Shown piece after piece: positions 47,821-57,610 of a stretch of 64,000 nucleotides of DNA. Both the position numbers and the translations under genes were made by a program. Source of the stretch: Bradyrhizobium diazoefficiens (lineage in GTDB: Bacteria; Pseudomonadota; Alphaproteobacteria; Rhizobiales; Xanthobacteraceae). The notes under the pieces were generated by a model, which was given only the letters and a program-made list of their open reading frames with translations, was not told the DNA's origin and did no database searches. Numbering within the stretch: position 1 is the stretch's first letter; each line of letters opens with the position of its first letter. Location: assembly GCF_016616425.1 (NCBI RefSeq), contig NZ_CP067101.1, positions 3,162,001 through 3,226,000 on the forward strand, written 5' to 3'.

Positions 47821-49950
47821 ATGTCCAATTCCAAAGATGCCGTCCGCAAGGTGCTCGACCAGGTCAAGGCGGACAACCGCACCAGCCTGACGGCGCCGGA
47901 AGGCAAGCTGGTCTGCGACGCCTACGGCATTCCGGTGCCGAAGGAGGGTGTGGCGAAGTCGGCCGGCGAGGCCGGCAAGATGGCCTCGTCGATGGGCTTT
48001 CCGGTCGTGATGAAGATCGTCTCGCCGGACATTCTCCACAAGACCGAAGCCGGCGGCGTCATCGTCGGCCTCAAGACGGCTGAAGACGCCGAGAAGGCTT
48101 ACGAGACCATTCTTTCCAACGCCAGGAAGTACAAGGCCGATGCCAAGATCGAGGGCGTCCAGGTGCAGCAGATGCTGGCCGGCGGTACCGAGGTCATTGT
48201 CGGTTCGATCACCGACGGCTCGTTCGGCAAGCTCGTCGCCTTCGGCCTCGGCGGCGTGCTGGTCGAGGTGCTCAAGGACATCACCTTCCGCCTTGCGCCC
48301 GCGACCAAGGAAGACGCGCTCTCGATGCTCGACGGCATCCAGGCGCATGAAATCTTGAAGGGTGTCCGCGGCGGCGAGCCGGTGAACCGCAACGCTCTCG
48401 CCGACATCATCGTCAAGGTCTCGCAGCTCGTCACCGATTTCCCTGAAATCGTCGAGCTCGATCTCAATCCTGTGTTTGCGACGCCGAAGGACGCGACCGC
48501 CGCCGACGTCCGCATCGTCGTCGACTTCGCCTATGTACCGAAGCCCAAGCCGCGCCCGACCGAAGAGATCGTCGCGGCCATGAACCGCATCATGCAGCCG
48601 AAGGCGGTCGCCGTGGTTGGCGCCTCCGCTGAGGACGGCAAGATCGGCAACTCCGTGATGAAGAACCTCATCAATGGCGGCTACAAGGGCGACATCTACC
48701 CGATCCATCCCAAGGCCGCCGAGATCCTCGGCTACAAGGCGTACAAGAGCGTCAAGGACGTGCCTGATGTGATCGACGTTGCGGTGTTCGCGATTCCCGC
48801 GAAATTCGTGGCCGCTGCACTGGCCGAATGCGGCGAGAAGAAAATTCCCGGCGCGGTGCTGATCCCGTCGGGCTTTGCGGAGGCCGGCGCGCCCGAGTTG
48901 CAGGCCGAGATCGTCGAGGTCGGCAAGAAATACGACATCCGCCTGATGGGGCCGAACATCTACGGCTTCTACTATACGCCCGCCAATCTCTGCGCGACGT
49001 TCTGCACGGCCTATGACGTCAAGGGCCACGCGGCGCTGTCGTCGCAGTCGGGCGGCATCGGCATGGCCATCATCGGCTTCTCGCGTTCGGCGAAGATGGG
49101 CGTCTCCGCCATCGTCGGCCTCGGCAACAAGTCCGATATCGACGAGGACGATCTGCTTGCGTTCTTCGAGCAGGACCCGAACACCAACCTGATCGCGCAG
49201 CACTGCGAAGACCTCAAGGACGGCCGCGCCTTTGCGGAAGCCGCCAAACGCGTCTCCAAGAAGAAGCCGGTCGTCGTGCTGAAGGCCGGCCGCACGTCTG
49301 CCGGCGCCAAGGCGGCGTCCTCGCACACCGGCGCGCTCGCCGGCAACGACCGCATCTACGAGGACGTGTTCAAGCAGTCCGGGGTGATCCGCGCGCGGTC
49401 CCTGCGCCAGCTGCTCGAATTCGCCCGCGGCGTGCCGGTGCTGCCGACGCCGAAGGGCGAGAACGTGCTGATCATCACCGGTGCCGGCGGTTCGGGCGTG
49501 CTGCTGTCGGACTCCTGCGTCGACAACGGCCTCTCGCTGATGTCGATGCCGCCGGATCTCGACGCGGCCTTCCGCAAGTTCATCCCGCCGTTCGGTGCGG
49601 CCGGGAATCCCGTGGATATCACCGGCGGCGAGCCGCCGATCACCTACGTCAACACGGTGAAGCTCGGCCTGTCGGACGAGCGCATCCATTCGCTGATTCT
49701 CGGCTACTGGCACACCATCGTCACCCCCCCGATGGTGTTCGCCCGCAACATGGTCGAGGTGAAGAAGGAGATGGAGACCAAGGGTTTTGTGAAGCCGATG
49801 GTCGCCTCGCTCGCCGGCGACGTCGAGGTCGAGGAAGCCGCCGAATATCTCTACCAGAACGGCATCCCGGCCTATGCCTATTCGACCGAGCTGCCGGTCG
49901 AGGTCCTCGGCGCCAAGTACAAATGGGCCCGCGGGGCAGGGCTGCTCTGA
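47821..49950 (+). CDS. NDP-forming acyl-CoA synthetase (ATP-grasp first), oxalate regulon
   Basis: A 709-residue acetate--CoA ligase-family enzyme that makes an acyl-CoA from acid, CoA and ATP via a phosphohistidine. Residues about 1-235 are the ATP-grasp beta part (PVVMKIVSPDILHKTEAGGV, IVELDLNPVF). Residues about 255-709 are the alpha part: CoA-binding Rossmann PKAVAVVGASAEDGKIGNSV, LMGPNIYGFYY, LSSQSGGIGMAI, and His502 in KAASSHTGALAGND. The beta-alpha order is the reverse of the common alpha-beta fusion. GGGAGAAG precedes the ATG. A perfect GntR operator 160 bp upstream and the neighbouring oxc/frc suggest oxalate or formate as substrate, which the sequence alone cannot prove. Confidence 0.9.
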   Translation: MSNSKDAVRKVLDQVKADNRTSLTAPEGKLVCDAYGIPVPKEGVAKSAGEAGKMASSMGFPVVMKIVSPDILHKTEAGGVIVGLKTAEDAEKAYETILSNARKYKADAKIEGVQVQQMLAGGTEVIVGSITDGSFGKLVAFGLGGVLVEVLKDITFRLAPATKEDALSMLDGIQAHEILKGVRGGEPVNRNALADIIVKVSQLVTDFPEIVELDLNPVFATPKDATAADVRIVVDFAYVPKPKPRPTEEIVAAMNRIMQPKAVAVVGASAEDGKIGNSVMKNLINGGYKGDIYPIHPKAAEILGYKAYKSVKDVPDVIDVAVFAIPAKFVAAALAECGEKKIPGAVLIPSGFAEAGAPELQAEIVEVGKKYDIRLMGPNIYGFYYTPANLCATFCTAYDVKGHAALSSQSGGIGMAIIGFSRSAKMGVSAIVGLGNKSDIDEDDLLAFFEQDPNTNLIAQHCEDLKDGRAFAEAAKRVSKKKPVVVLKAGRTSAGAKAASSHTGALAGNDRIYEDVFKQSGVIRARSLRQLLEFARGVPVLPTPKGENVLIITGAGGSGVLLSDSCVDNGLSLMSMPPDLDAAFRKFIPPFGAAGNPVDITGGEPPITYVNTVKLGLSDERIHSLILGYWHTIVTPPMVFARNMVEVKKEMETKGFVKPMVASLAGDVEVEEAAEYLYQNGIPAYAYSTELPVEVLGAKYKWARGAGLL

Positions 49951-49963
49951 GCCTGCGACTTCA

Positions 49964-49987
49964 CCTCTCCCCGCACGCGGGGAGAGG
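49964..49987 (+). terminator. Hairpin terminator or repeat after the synthetase gene
   Basis: CCTCTCCCCGC and GCGGGGAGAGG form an 11-bp stem with a two-base loop, ending in GTTGGG without a strong U tract. It resembles the short CTCTCCC...GGGAGAG intergenic repeat seen at 56412. It may weaken read-through into the IclR gene. Confidence 0.6.
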
Positions 49988-50017
49988 GTTGGGACGAGGC
50001 AGAACGGTCAGGTCGCG

Positions 50018-50857
50018 ATGAGCAAGAACGTGATCCGGCGCAAATCGCTCGAGCCCCGGTCGCCCTCGGAGGCCGACCGCGACGGCGGCGTGCAGTCCGT
50101 CGACCGCGCACTCTCGATCCTCGAGACGTTGGCCGAGGACGACGAGGGCTATCGCCTCAGCGATCTCGCCGTGCGCACCGGCCTGTCGGCTTCCACCGTG
50201 CACCGGCTGCTGGCGACGCTGGAAAGCCGCCGCTTCGTGCAGTTCGACCGTATCGAATCCAAATGGCATGTCGGCGTGCGCGGCTTCACGGTGGGTGCGA
50301 GCTTTGCGCGGCGGCGCAATTTCACCGCGCAGGCCATTCCGTACCTGCGCAAGCTGCGGGATCTCACCCGCGAGACCGCCAATCTCGCCGTGGTCGACGA
50401 CGAGTTCATCATCGTGCTGACCCGCATGGAGAGCCGCGAGATCATGCGCTCGCTGACGAAGGTCGGGGGCCGCGTTCCCATGGTGACATCCGGCGTCGGC
50501 AAGGCGGTGCTCGCGACCTATTCCGACGAGGAAGTCGGTGCCGTCATCCGTCATCACGGCATGCCGCGGCTGACGGAGAAATCGATCGTGCGGCCGAGCG
50601 ATCTGTTCAAGGAGCTCGCGATGATCCGCAAGCAGGGGTTTGCGATCGACGATGAGGAAGCAGAGATGGGCCTGCGCTGCGTCGCCGCCGTGGTCTACAA
50701 TGCGCTCGCCGAGCCGCTCGCGGCGATCTCCGTGTCCGGCCTGACCGCCCGTGTCACTGATGCCCGGCTGCCGGAGATCGGCCGCGTGGTGCGGGAGGTG
50801 GCCGCGGAGCTTACCGCGGCGCTCGGAGGCGTGACGCCGGCGATTGGACCTGCTTGA
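50018..50857 (+). CDS. IclR-family transcriptional regulator
   Basis: A 279-residue IclR regulator: winged helix at about 30-85 (VQSVDRALSILETLAEDDEG, LSDLAVRTGLSASTVHRLLA) and a GAF-like effector domain (VPMVTSGVGKAVLATYSDEE, GLRCVAAVVYNALAEPLAAI with SVSGL). IclR, AllR and KdgR regulators often sense glyoxylate or related acids. It lies between the oxalate synthetase and the ade-gcl-hyi-glxR genes, all on the + strand, and is a reasonable candidate regulator of either. No operator was identified. Confidence 0.9.
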   Translation: MSKNVIRRKSLEPRSPSEADRDGGVQSVDRALSILETLAEDDEGYRLSDLAVRTGLSASTVHRLLATLESRRFVQFDRIESKWHVGVRGFTVGASFARRRNFTAQAIPYLRKLRDLTRETANLAVVDDEFIIVLTRMESREIMRSLTKVGGRVPMVTSGVGKAVLATYSDEEVGAVIRHHGMPRLTEKSIVRPSDLFKELAMIRKQGFAIDDEEAEMGLRCVAAVVYNALAEPLAAISVSGLTARVTDARLPEIGRVVREVAAELTAALGGVTPAIGPA

Positions 50858-50965
50858 GACGGGTTTGCGGTCCGCGCTGACCGGTTGAAAGAAATCAGGT
50901 CTGGCGGCAAGAGGCCCAACATCGGTATATCCATCCACCGTTGTCGCATCCTCTTGGGGAATCCC

Positions 50966-51763
50966 ATGCCGTCAGAACTTCGCTCGCCGCGTCTCGCCGT
51001 CCTGATCGATGCCGACAATGCGTCGGCCAAGATCGCGGACGGACTGTTCGAGGAGATCGCCAAGATCGGCGAGGCCAGCGTTCGTCGCATCTATGGCGAC
51101 TTTTCCAATGCGCGGTCCAGGGGATGGGCCGACATTCTGTCGAAACACGCCATCATCCCGCAGCAGCAGTTCGCCTACACGACGGGAAAGAATGCGTCCG
51201 ACATCACCCTGGTCATCGACGCGATGGACCTGCTTCACAGCGGCCGGTTCGACGGCTTTTGCCTGGTGTCGTCCGACAGCGACTTCACCCGCCTCGCCGC
51301 CCGCATCCGCGAGCAGGGCGTCGATGTCTTTGGGTTCGGCGAGCAGAAGACACCCGAAAGCTTCAGGCAGGCCTGCCGAAGGTTCGTCTACACCGAGAAC
51401 CTGCTTGCTGGCACCGCGACCGCCCAGGACGCGTCGTCGAAGTCAGCGCCGCTTCAGCCGCCTGATGCCGCGGCGTCGATCATCAAGAAGGTCATCACCC
51501 AGATGGGGAGCGAAGACGGCTGGGTCGCGCTCGGTGAAGTCGGACGGCAGCTTGCCAATCTGGCTTCCGATTTCGATCCGAGGACCTACGGCTTCCGCAA
51601 GCTGAGCGACCTCGTGCGGAAGACCAATTCGTTCGAGATCGATGAGCCGAAGGGCCACTCGATGCGGATCCGGATCAAGCCCGCTGCCGCGCCGCCGAGA
51701 AGGCGGAACTCGCGCAGACCTGCAAGGTCGGGAACGGCAGAAGGTTCGGCGACCAAGGCGTAG
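50966..51763 (+). CDS. NYN-domain (PIN-like nuclease) protein with C-terminal LOTUS/OST-HTH domain
   Basis: A 265-residue protein. The NYN nuclease fold covers about 8-150: LAVLIDADNASAKIADGLFE, SDITLVIDAMDLLHSGRFDG and FCLVSSDSDFTRLAARIREQ provide the clustered Asp residues of the metal site. Residues about 175-245 match an OST-HTH/LOTUS domain (SIIKKVITQMGSEDGWVALG, FDPRTYGFRKLSDLVRKTNS), which binds RNA. The tail is basic. NYN-LOTUS proteins are presumed RNA-processing enzymes. The ATG at 50966 follows GGGGA. No functional link with the metabolic neighbours is visible. Confidence 0.92.
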   Translation: MPSELRSPRLAVLIDADNASAKIADGLFEEIAKIGEASVRRIYGDFSNARSRGWADILSKHAIIPQQQFAYTTGKNASDITLVIDAMDLLHSGRFDGFCLVSSDSDFTRLAARIREQGVDVFGFGEQKTPESFRQACRRFVYTENLLAGTATAQDASSKSAPLQPPDAAASIIKKVITQMGSEDGWVALGEVGRQLANLASDFDPRTYGFRKLSDLVRKTNSFEIDEPKGHSMRIRIKPAAAPPRRRNSRRPARSGTAEGSATKA

Positions 51764-51848
51764 GCGGGACGTGCCGCAATATTTGCGCTTGCCCGGGTTG
51801 GTGCAGATCGTAACCATCGCCCGGCCGTAACGCCACGCGAGGGTCCCG

Positions 51849-53651
51849 ATGACCAAACTCACCCGCTTTGCCGTCGCACCGCTGCACAGCATGACGCGGC
51901 GCCTCGCCGACGTCGCCTCCGCGCGTCTCGCGCCCGATCTCGTCGTCACGGGCGCGCGGGTGCTTTCGACCTATTCGGAGCGCATCCATGCCGGTCGGGA
52001 AGTCTGGATCACCGGCGGCCGCATCGCCGCGGTGAAGCCGGCCGGTGCGGCGAAGAAGGTCTGGCCCAACGCGCCGCTTTATGACGCCGCAGGCGGCATC
52101 ATCGCGCCGGGCCTGATCGATCCGCACATTCACATCGAGTCCTCGATGGTGACGGCTTGCGCCTATGCCGAGGCCGCGCTGCTCAACGGCACCACCACGA
52201 TCTTCTGCGACAGCCACGAGATAGGCAACGTCATGGACGTCGCCGGCGTCGAGGCGATGCTGGAGGACGCGCGCGAGGCGCCGCTTTCGATCTTCCTGAC
52301 GGTGCCGTCGACCGTCCCTGCGACCTCGGCTGAACTCGAGACGGCGGGCGGCGACCTCACGCCGGACAAGATCGCCGGCCTGTTCGATCGCTGGCCAGAG
52401 GCTGTCGCACTCGGCGAGAAGATGGATTTTGTGCCCGTCACGATGGGCGATGCGCGCAGCCACGCCATCCTCGCCGCCGCCTTGAAACGCGGCCGTCCGG
52501 TCTCCGGCCATGTCTATGGCCGCGAGTTCGTCGCGGCCTATGCGGCGAGCGGCGTCACCGACACGCATGAGGCAATCGACCGCGACATCGCCGACGACCT
52601 GCTCGACGCCGGCGTCTGGGTGTTCCTGCGTGGGGGCCCGCCGACCACGCCCTGGCACTCGCTGCCGCAGGCGATCCGCGCGATCATCGAGCTCGGGGCC
52701 TCGCACAAGCGCACGGCCGTATGCACGGACGACCGCGACGCCGACGATCTCCTGCTGTTCGGCCTCGACTGGGTTGTCCGTGAAGCCGTGAAGGCGGGCA
52801 TGTCACCGGAACAGGCCTGGTCGATGGGCTCGCTGCACGGCGCAACCCGGTTCGGCATGGACGGCGATATCGGGGGGCTCGGCGGAGGACGCCGTGCCGA
52901 TCTCGTGCTGATGGACGATCAGCTCAAGCCGCAATGCACCTGGTACGGCGGCGAGCTCGTGGTCGAGCACGGCAAGATCACGCCACGGCTCGATCAAATG
53001 CTGTCGCAGCGCTATCAATATCCGGAGGCGGCCTATGCGACCGTGAAGCTACCCGAGAAGGTCAAGCTGACGCCTGAGCTGCCGGCGAAGGCTTGCACCG
53101 TCAATGCGATCAAGACGGGGTTGCTGGGCATCACGCTGATCCATGAGAAGGTTGCGATCGAGCCGGCAAAGGACTGGCCGTCGCTGTTTGCGCGCTACGG
53201 CCTGTGCTTCGTCACCGTGGTCGAGCGTCACGGCAAATCGGCCGGCAACGTCGCCTACGGCCTGCTGAAGGATTTCGGCCTGAAGCGCGGTGCAGTCGCC
53301 TCCAGCGTCGGGCACGACAGCCATAACATTATCGTTGCCGGAACCAACGAGGGCGACATGCAGGCCGCGATTGCCGCAATCAGGGAGCAGCAAGGCGGCG
53401 TGTGCGTCGTCGCCGATAGCAAAGTGAGGGCGCTGGTCCCGCTGCCGATCGCGGGGCTGCTGTCCGACAAGCGCGTCACGGAAGTCGCCGAAGAGGTCAA
53501 GGCGCTGAAGAAGGAATGGGCGGAGGCCGGCTGCACCATTCCCTACATGGGCTTCAATCTGATTCCGCTATCGGTCATTCCGGAAATTCGCATCACGGAC
53601 AAGGGCCTCGTGCTGGTGCCGCAGATGGCGCTGGCGCCGCTGTTCGAGTGA
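51849..53651 (+). CDS. ade: Adenine deaminase
   Basis: A 600-residue amidohydrolase that turns adenine into hypoxanthine and ammonia. The N-terminal beta domain is followed by [20 protein letters not shown] (the HxHxESS metal motif of this family) and [20 protein letters not shown], with [20 protein letters not shown] and [15 protein letters not shown] further on. The C-terminal adenine deaminase domain is also present ([20 protein letters not shown]). Family length is about 580. Proximity to gcl suggests purine salvage or degradation feeding glyoxylate, but no other purine genes are present. Confidence 0.94.
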   Translation: MTKLTRFAVAPLHSMTRRLADVASARLAPDLVVTGARVLSTYSERIHAGREVWITGGRIAAVKPAGAAKKVWPNAPLYDAAGGIIAPGLIDPHIHIESSMVTACAYAEAALLNGTTTIFCDSHEIGNVMDVAGVEAMLEDAREAPLSIFLTVPSTVPATSAELETAGGDLTPDKIAGLFDRWPEAVALGEKMDFVPVTMGDARSHAILAAALKRGRPVSGHVYGREFVAAYAASGVTDTHEAIDRDIADDLLDAGVWVFLRGGPPTTPWHSLPQAIRAIIELGASHKRTAVCTDDRDADDLLLFGLDWVVREAVKAGMSPEQAWSMGSLHGATRFGMDGDIGGLGGGRRADLVLMDDQLKPQCTWYGGELVVEHGKITPRLDQMLSQRYQYPEAAYATVKLPEKVKLTPELPAKACTVNAIKTGLLGITLIHEKVAIEPAKDWPSLFARYGLCFVTVVERHGKSAGNVAYGLLKDFGLKRGAVASSVGHDSHNIIVAGTNEGDMQAAIAAIREQQGGVCVVADSKVRALVPLPIAGLLSDKRVTEVAEEVKALKKEWAEAGCTIPYMGFNLIPLSVIPEIRITDKGLVLVPQMALAPLFE

Positions 53652-53732
53652 GCCGCTTTCACGAATTTCTCTATCTAATCGATTGAGGTTGCCGCATTTT
53701 TTCTTTGGCTGCCGCATCGTGGAAAATAAAAT

Positions 53733-53797
53733 CGATCTCGTTGAGATCGGCTTCTGCACACCCGATGATCTCGCTCGGTAAGGCAACCGAGCGAGGT
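53733..53797 (+). promoter_or_regulatory. Two hairpins in the gcl leader; the second buries the ribosome binding site
   Basis: Hairpin A: CGATCTC (53733-53739) with GAGATCG (53743-53749). Hairpin B: CTCGCTCGGT (53770-53779) with ACCGAGCGAG (53786-53795); its 3' arm contains the GAGG ribosome binding site (53793-53796) six bases before the gcl ATG. GATCTC at 53767-53772 could instead pair with GAGATC of hairpin A, which would open hairpin B. Structures are visible; a switching role is inferred. Confidence 0.5.
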
Positions 53798-53802
53798 CCG
53801 AT

Positions 53803-55593
53803 ATGGCGAAGATGCGAGCCGTCGATGCAGCCGTCCGAATCCTGGAGAAGGAGGGCATCTCGACCGCCTTCGGCGTTCCCGGGGCCGCGATCAATCCGCT
53901 TTACTCCGCGCTGAAATTGCGCGGCTCGATCCGGCACATCCTGGCGCGGCATGTCGAGGGTGCCTCGCACATGGCCGAGGGCTATACGCGCGCCAAGGCC
54001 GGCAATATCGGCGTCTGCATCGGCACCTCCGGTCCGGCCGGCACCGACATGATCACCGGGCTCTATTCGGCGATCGCCGATTCCATCCCGATCCTCTGCA
54101 TCACCGGACAGGCGCCGCGGGCGCGGCTCTACAAGGAGGACTTTCAGGCCGTCGATATCGAGTCGATCGCAAAGCCGGTGACCAAATGGGCGGTGACGGT
54201 GCGCGAGCCGGCGCTAGTGCCGCGCGTGTTCAGCCAGGCGTTTCACGTGATGCGCTCGGGCCGGCCGGGACCGGTGCTGATCGACATGCCGCTCGATGTG
54301 CAACTGGCCGAGATCGAATTCGACGACGAGACCTATGAGCCGCTGTCCGTCTACAAGCCCACCGCCACGCGCAAGCAGGTCGAGAAAGCGCTGGAGATGC
54401 TCAACGCCGCCGAGCGTCCGCTGATCGTCGCGGGCGGCGGCATCATCAACGCCGACGCTTCGGACCTGCTGGTCGAATTCGCCGAGATCGCCAACGTGCC
54501 CGTGGTACCGACGCTGATGGGGTGGGGCGCGATCCCCGACGACCACGTGCTGATGGCCGGCATGGTCGGCCTTCAGACCAGCCACCGCTACGGCAACGCC
54601 ACGCTGCTGGAATCCGATTTCGTGCTCGGCATCGGCAATCGCTGGGCCAATCGTCACACCGGCTCGGTCGACACCTACACCAAGGGCCGCACCTTCGTGC
54701 ATGTCGACATCGAGCCGACGCAGATCGGGCGCGTGTTCAATCCCGATCTCGGCATCGTCTCGGATGCGAAGGCCGCGCTCGAGCTCTTCGTCACCGTCGC
54801 CAGGGAGTGGCGCCGGTCAGGCAGGCTCCGCGAGCGGCAGGCGTGGCCCGCGTCCTGCCGCGATCGCAAAAGGACGATGCTGCGCAAGAGTCATTTCGAC
54901 AACGTCCCGATCAAACCGCAGCGCGTCTATGAGGAGATGACCAAGGCCTTCGGCCGCGACACCTGCTACGTCACCGTGATCGGGTTGTCGCAGATCGCCG
55001 GCGCGCAGTTCCTCGGCGTTTACAAGCCGCGCAACTGGATCAATGCCGGGCAGGCGGGGCCACTCGGCTGGACACTGCCTGCCGCGCTCGGCGTGCGTGC
55101 CGCGTGCCCGGATCGCGACATCGTCGCGCTGTCCGGCGACTACGACTTCCAGTTCCTGATCGAGGAGCTCGCGGTCGGGGCACAGTTCAATCTGCCCTAC
55201 ATCCACGTCGTCGTGAACAATTCCTATCTCGGCCTGATCCGCCAGGCCCAGCGCGGTTTCGAGATGGACTATCACGTCCAGCTCTCCTTCGAGAATATCA
55301 ACGCGCCCGAGATCGGGGTCTACGGCGTCGACCACGTTGCGGTCGCCGAAGGCCTCGGCTGCAAGGCGATCCGCGTCACAGATCCCAAGGACGCGCAGGC
55401 CGCGTTCGCGACCGCGCGCGAATTGATGGCCAAGCACCGCGTGCCTGTCGTGATCGAGTTCATCCTCGAACGCGTCACCAACATCGCGATGGGTACGGAG
55501 ATCGACAACATCGTGGAGTTCGAGGAAGTGCTGGACCTTCCGCTCGACGAGCTCGAGCGGGCGCGCCCGGACGTGCTGCAGCCGGCGGAATAG
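53803..55593 (+). CDS. gcl: Glyoxylate carboligase
   Basis: Gcl is a TPP- and FAD-dependent enzyme that condenses two glyoxylates to tartronate semialdehyde and CO2. The 596-residue protein has the diagnostic replacement of the TPP glutamate by Val51 in [20 protein letters not shown], the FAD/middle domain ([20 protein letters not shown]) and the TPP site [19 protein letters not shown] with [14 protein letters not shown]. Its ribosome binding site is part of a strong hairpin. It is followed 14 bp later by hyi and then glxR, the standard glyoxylate-to-glycerate pathway. Confidence 0.97.
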   Translation: MAKMRAVDAAVRILEKEGISTAFGVPGAAINPLYSALKLRGSIRHILARHVEGASHMAEGYTRAKAGNIGVCIGTSGPAGTDMITGLYSAIADSIPILCITGQAPRARLYKEDFQAVDIESIAKPVTKWAVTVREPALVPRVFSQAFHVMRSGRPGPVLIDMPLDVQLAEIEFDDETYEPLSVYKPTATRKQVEKALEMLNAAERPLIVAGGGIINADASDLLVEFAEIANVPVVPTLMGWGAIPDDHVLMAGMVGLQTSHRYGNATLLESDFVLGIGNRWANRHTGSVDTYTKGRTFVHVDIEPTQIGRVFNPDLGIVSDAKAALELFVTVAREWRRSGRLRERQAWPASCRDRKRTMLRKSHFDNVPIKPQRVYEEMTKAFGRDTCYVTVIGLSQIAGAQFLGVYKPRNWINAGQAGPLGWTLPAALGVRAACPDRDIVALSGDYDFQFLIEELAVGAQFNLPYIHVVVNNSYLGLIRQAQRGFEMDYHVQLSFENINAPEIGVYGVDHVAVAEGLGCKAIRVTDPKDAQAAFATARELMAKHRVPVVIEFILERVTNIAMGTEIDNIVEFEEVLDLPLDELERARPDVLQPAE

Positions 55594-55607
55594 GGGAGGA
55601 CCGTATC

Positions 55608-56393
55608 ATGCCGAAATTCGCCGCCAATCTCACCATGCTCTTCAACGAGATGCCGTTCCTCGACCGCTTCGCTGCTGCGAAGGCGGCGGGCTTTTCCGGA
55701 GTCGAGTATCTCTTTCCCTATGATTTCGACAGGGCGCAGCTGCGCGAGCAGCTCGAGGCCCACGGCCTGACGCAGGTACTGCACAATCTGCCGGCCGGAA
55801 ACTGGGCGGGGGGCGAGCGTGGCATTGCGATCCTGCCCGACCGAGTCAGTGAATTCCGCGACGGCGTCTTCCGCGCCATCGACTATGCCAGGGCGCTCGA
55901 TTGCGAACAGCTCAACTGCCTCGTCGGCATCGCGCCAGTGGATGCCGATCCGCGCGAGCTCCAGGAGACCTTGGTCGGAAATCTGCGTTTTGCCGCCTCG
56001 ACACTGGCACGCGAGAACATCAAGCTGCTGGTCGAGCCGATCAACACGCTCGACATCCCCGGCTTCTTCCTCAACGGCACCGAGCAGGCGGTGCAGCTAA
56101 TCTCGGAGGTGCGGTCGAACAATCTGTTCGTCCAGTATGACATCTATCACATGCAGATCATGGAGGGCGATCTCGCCCGCACCATGCAGGAATATCTGCC
56201 GCAGATCGCTCACATCCAGCTCGCCGACAATCCCGGCCGCCACGAGCCCGGCACCGGCGAGATCAACTATCCCTTCCTGTTCCGCCACCTCGACGCGATC
56301 GGCTATCGTGGCTGGATCGGCTGCGAATACAAGCCGCGCACCACCACGCTGGAAGGCCTGTCCTGGCACGCAGCGCAGACGTTTGAGACGTGA
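55608..56393 (+). CDS. hyi: Hydroxypyruvate isomerase
   Basis: A 261-residue AP endonuclease 2-type TIM barrel that interconverts hydroxypyruvate and tartronate semialdehyde. Signatures are MPKFAANLTMLFNEMPFLDR, LLVEPINTLDIPGFFLNGTE (metal-site Glu), VQYDIYHMQIMEGDL, HIQLADNPGRHEPGTGEINY and WIGCEYKPRTTT. A GGGGAGGA ribosome binding site precedes the ATG. It lies between gcl and glxR as in many bacteria. The 214-bp gap to glxR is filled by a palindromic repeat. Confidence 0.96.
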   Translation: MPKFAANLTMLFNEMPFLDRFAAAKAAGFSGVEYLFPYDFDRAQLREQLEAHGLTQVLHNLPAGNWAGGERGIAILPDRVSEFRDGVFRAIDYARALDCEQLNCLVGIAPVDADPRELQETLVGNLRFAASTLARENIKLLVEPINTLDIPGFFLNGTEQAVQLISEVRSNNLFVQYDIYHMQIMEGDLARTMQEYLPQIAHIQLADNPGRHEPGTGEINYPFLFRHLDAIGYRGWIGCEYKPRTTTLEGLSWHAAQTFET

Positions 56394-56411
56394 GAGCGTA
56401 GCCCCAGCGAC

Positions 56412-56561
56412 AGTGCACTCCCTCTCCCGCTTGCGGGAGAGGGCTGGGGTGAGGGTGTCGCCGCGATGGGGATTCGCGCGATGCGGTGAAAATCCCCAAG
56501 CGGATAAAGCCCTCACCCGGCGCTCCGCGCCGACCTCTCCCGCAAGCGGGAGAGGTGCACC
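56412..56561. repeat. Composite palindromic repeat between hyi and glxR
   Basis: Outer arms GTGCACTCCCTCTCCCGC (left) and CTCTCCCGCAAGCGGGAGAG with GTGCAC (right), plus inner CTGGGGTGAGGGTG and CCCTCACCCGGCG arms, give a long inverted element of the Bradyrhizobium type. It interrupts the gcl-hyi-glxR unit and should fold strongly in the transcript. Confidence 0.8.
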
Positions 56562-56607
56562 GAGCGCGCCGATCAAATTTCGCCAATTCAACTGAGGGAA
56601 ACTGGAT

Positions 56608-57510
56608 ATGATCGACATCGGCTTCATCGGACTTGGCACCATGGGACGGCCGATGGCCGGGCATCTCCTTGGCGCGGGCCATCGCGTTCTCCTGCACGAT
56701 GTCGCGCCGGTCCCGCCCGACCTGATCGCGGCCGGTGGCATCGCTTGCAAGTCGAGCAAGGAGGTCGCGGAGGAGGCGGATGCGGTCATCATCATGGTGC
56801 CGGACACGCCGCATGTGGAGGCCGTGCTGTTCGGCAAGGATGGCGTTGCGAGCGGCATCTCCAAGGGCAAGATCGTCGTGGACATGAGCTCGATCTCGCC
56901 GCTGGCCACGAAGGAGTTTGCGAAGAAGATCGAGGCGCTCGGTGCGGACTATCTCGACGCGCCGGTGTCGGGCGGCGAGGTCGGTGCCAAGGCGGCGAGC
57001 CTCACCATCATGGTCGGTGGGCCGGAGCGGGCTTTCAACACCATGAAAGCGGCCTTCGACAAGATGGGCAAGAACGTCACCCGCGTCGGCGCCAATGGCG
57101 ATGGACAGACGACGAAGGTCGCCAACCAGATCATCGTCGCGCTGACAATCGAAGCGGTGAGCGAGGCGCTGCTGTTCGCATCGAAAGCCGGGGCCGATCC
57201 GGCGCTGGTGCGGCAGGCGCTGATGGGCGGCTTCGCCTCCTCGCGCATCCTCGAAGTGCATGGCGAACGCATGGTGAAGCGCAATTTTGATCCCGGCTTT
57301 CGCATCGAGCTGCACCAGAAGGATCTCAATCTCGCGCTCGAGGGCGCGCGCTCGCTTGGCCTGTCGCTGCCGAGCACGGCGGTGGCGCAGCAATTGTTTT
57401 CGGCCTGCACCGCCCATGGCGGCAAGGGCTGGGATCACTCGGCGATGGTGCGGGCGCTGGAACTGATGGCAGGTCACGAGATCGCCGCAGCCTCAACTGT
57501 TACGCGGTAA
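56608..57510 (+). CDS. glxR: 2-Hydroxy-3-oxopropionate (tartronate semialdehyde) reductase
   Basis: A 300-residue beta-hydroxyacid dehydrogenase. The NAD(P) motif is IGFIGLGTMGRPMAGHLLGA. The substrate loop is YLDAPVSGGEVGAKAASLTI, the catalytic Lys lies in GQTTKVANQIIVALTIEAVS, and DPGFRIELHQKDLNLALEGA is the cofactor/substrate segment. It reduces tartronate semialdehyde from Gcl to glycerate. GAGGGAAACTGG precedes the ATG. The context settles the choice among family members (glxR/garR rather than 3-hydroxyisobutyrate dehydrogenase). Confidence 0.94.
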   Translation: MIDIGFIGLGTMGRPMAGHLLGAGHRVLLHDVAPVPPDLIAAGGIACKSSKEVAEEADAVIIMVPDTPHVEAVLFGKDGVASGISKGKIVVDMSSISPLATKEFAKKIEALGADYLDAPVSGGEVGAKAASLTIMVGGPERAFNTMKAAFDKMGKNVTRVGANGDGQTTKVANQIIVALTIEAVSEALLFASKAGADPALVRQALMGGFASSRILEVHGERMVKRNFDPGFRIELHQKDLNLALEGARSLGLSLPSTAVAQQLFSACTAHGGKGWDHSAMVRALELMAGHEIAAASTVTR

Positions 57511-57610
57511 CAATCTCCAGAAATGGCGTGTCTTTCGTCACGGAGGGAACCGGAACAAACGGTCCGGTCCGGCGGTTGAAGGCGCATATCAATCACTGGA
57601 GGCGTAGGAT

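Noticed and set aside
57568..57586. TTGA...TCAA pair before the DUF1236 gene
   Set aside because: The spacing between half-sites is nine bases, not the six required for an FNR/FixK box.
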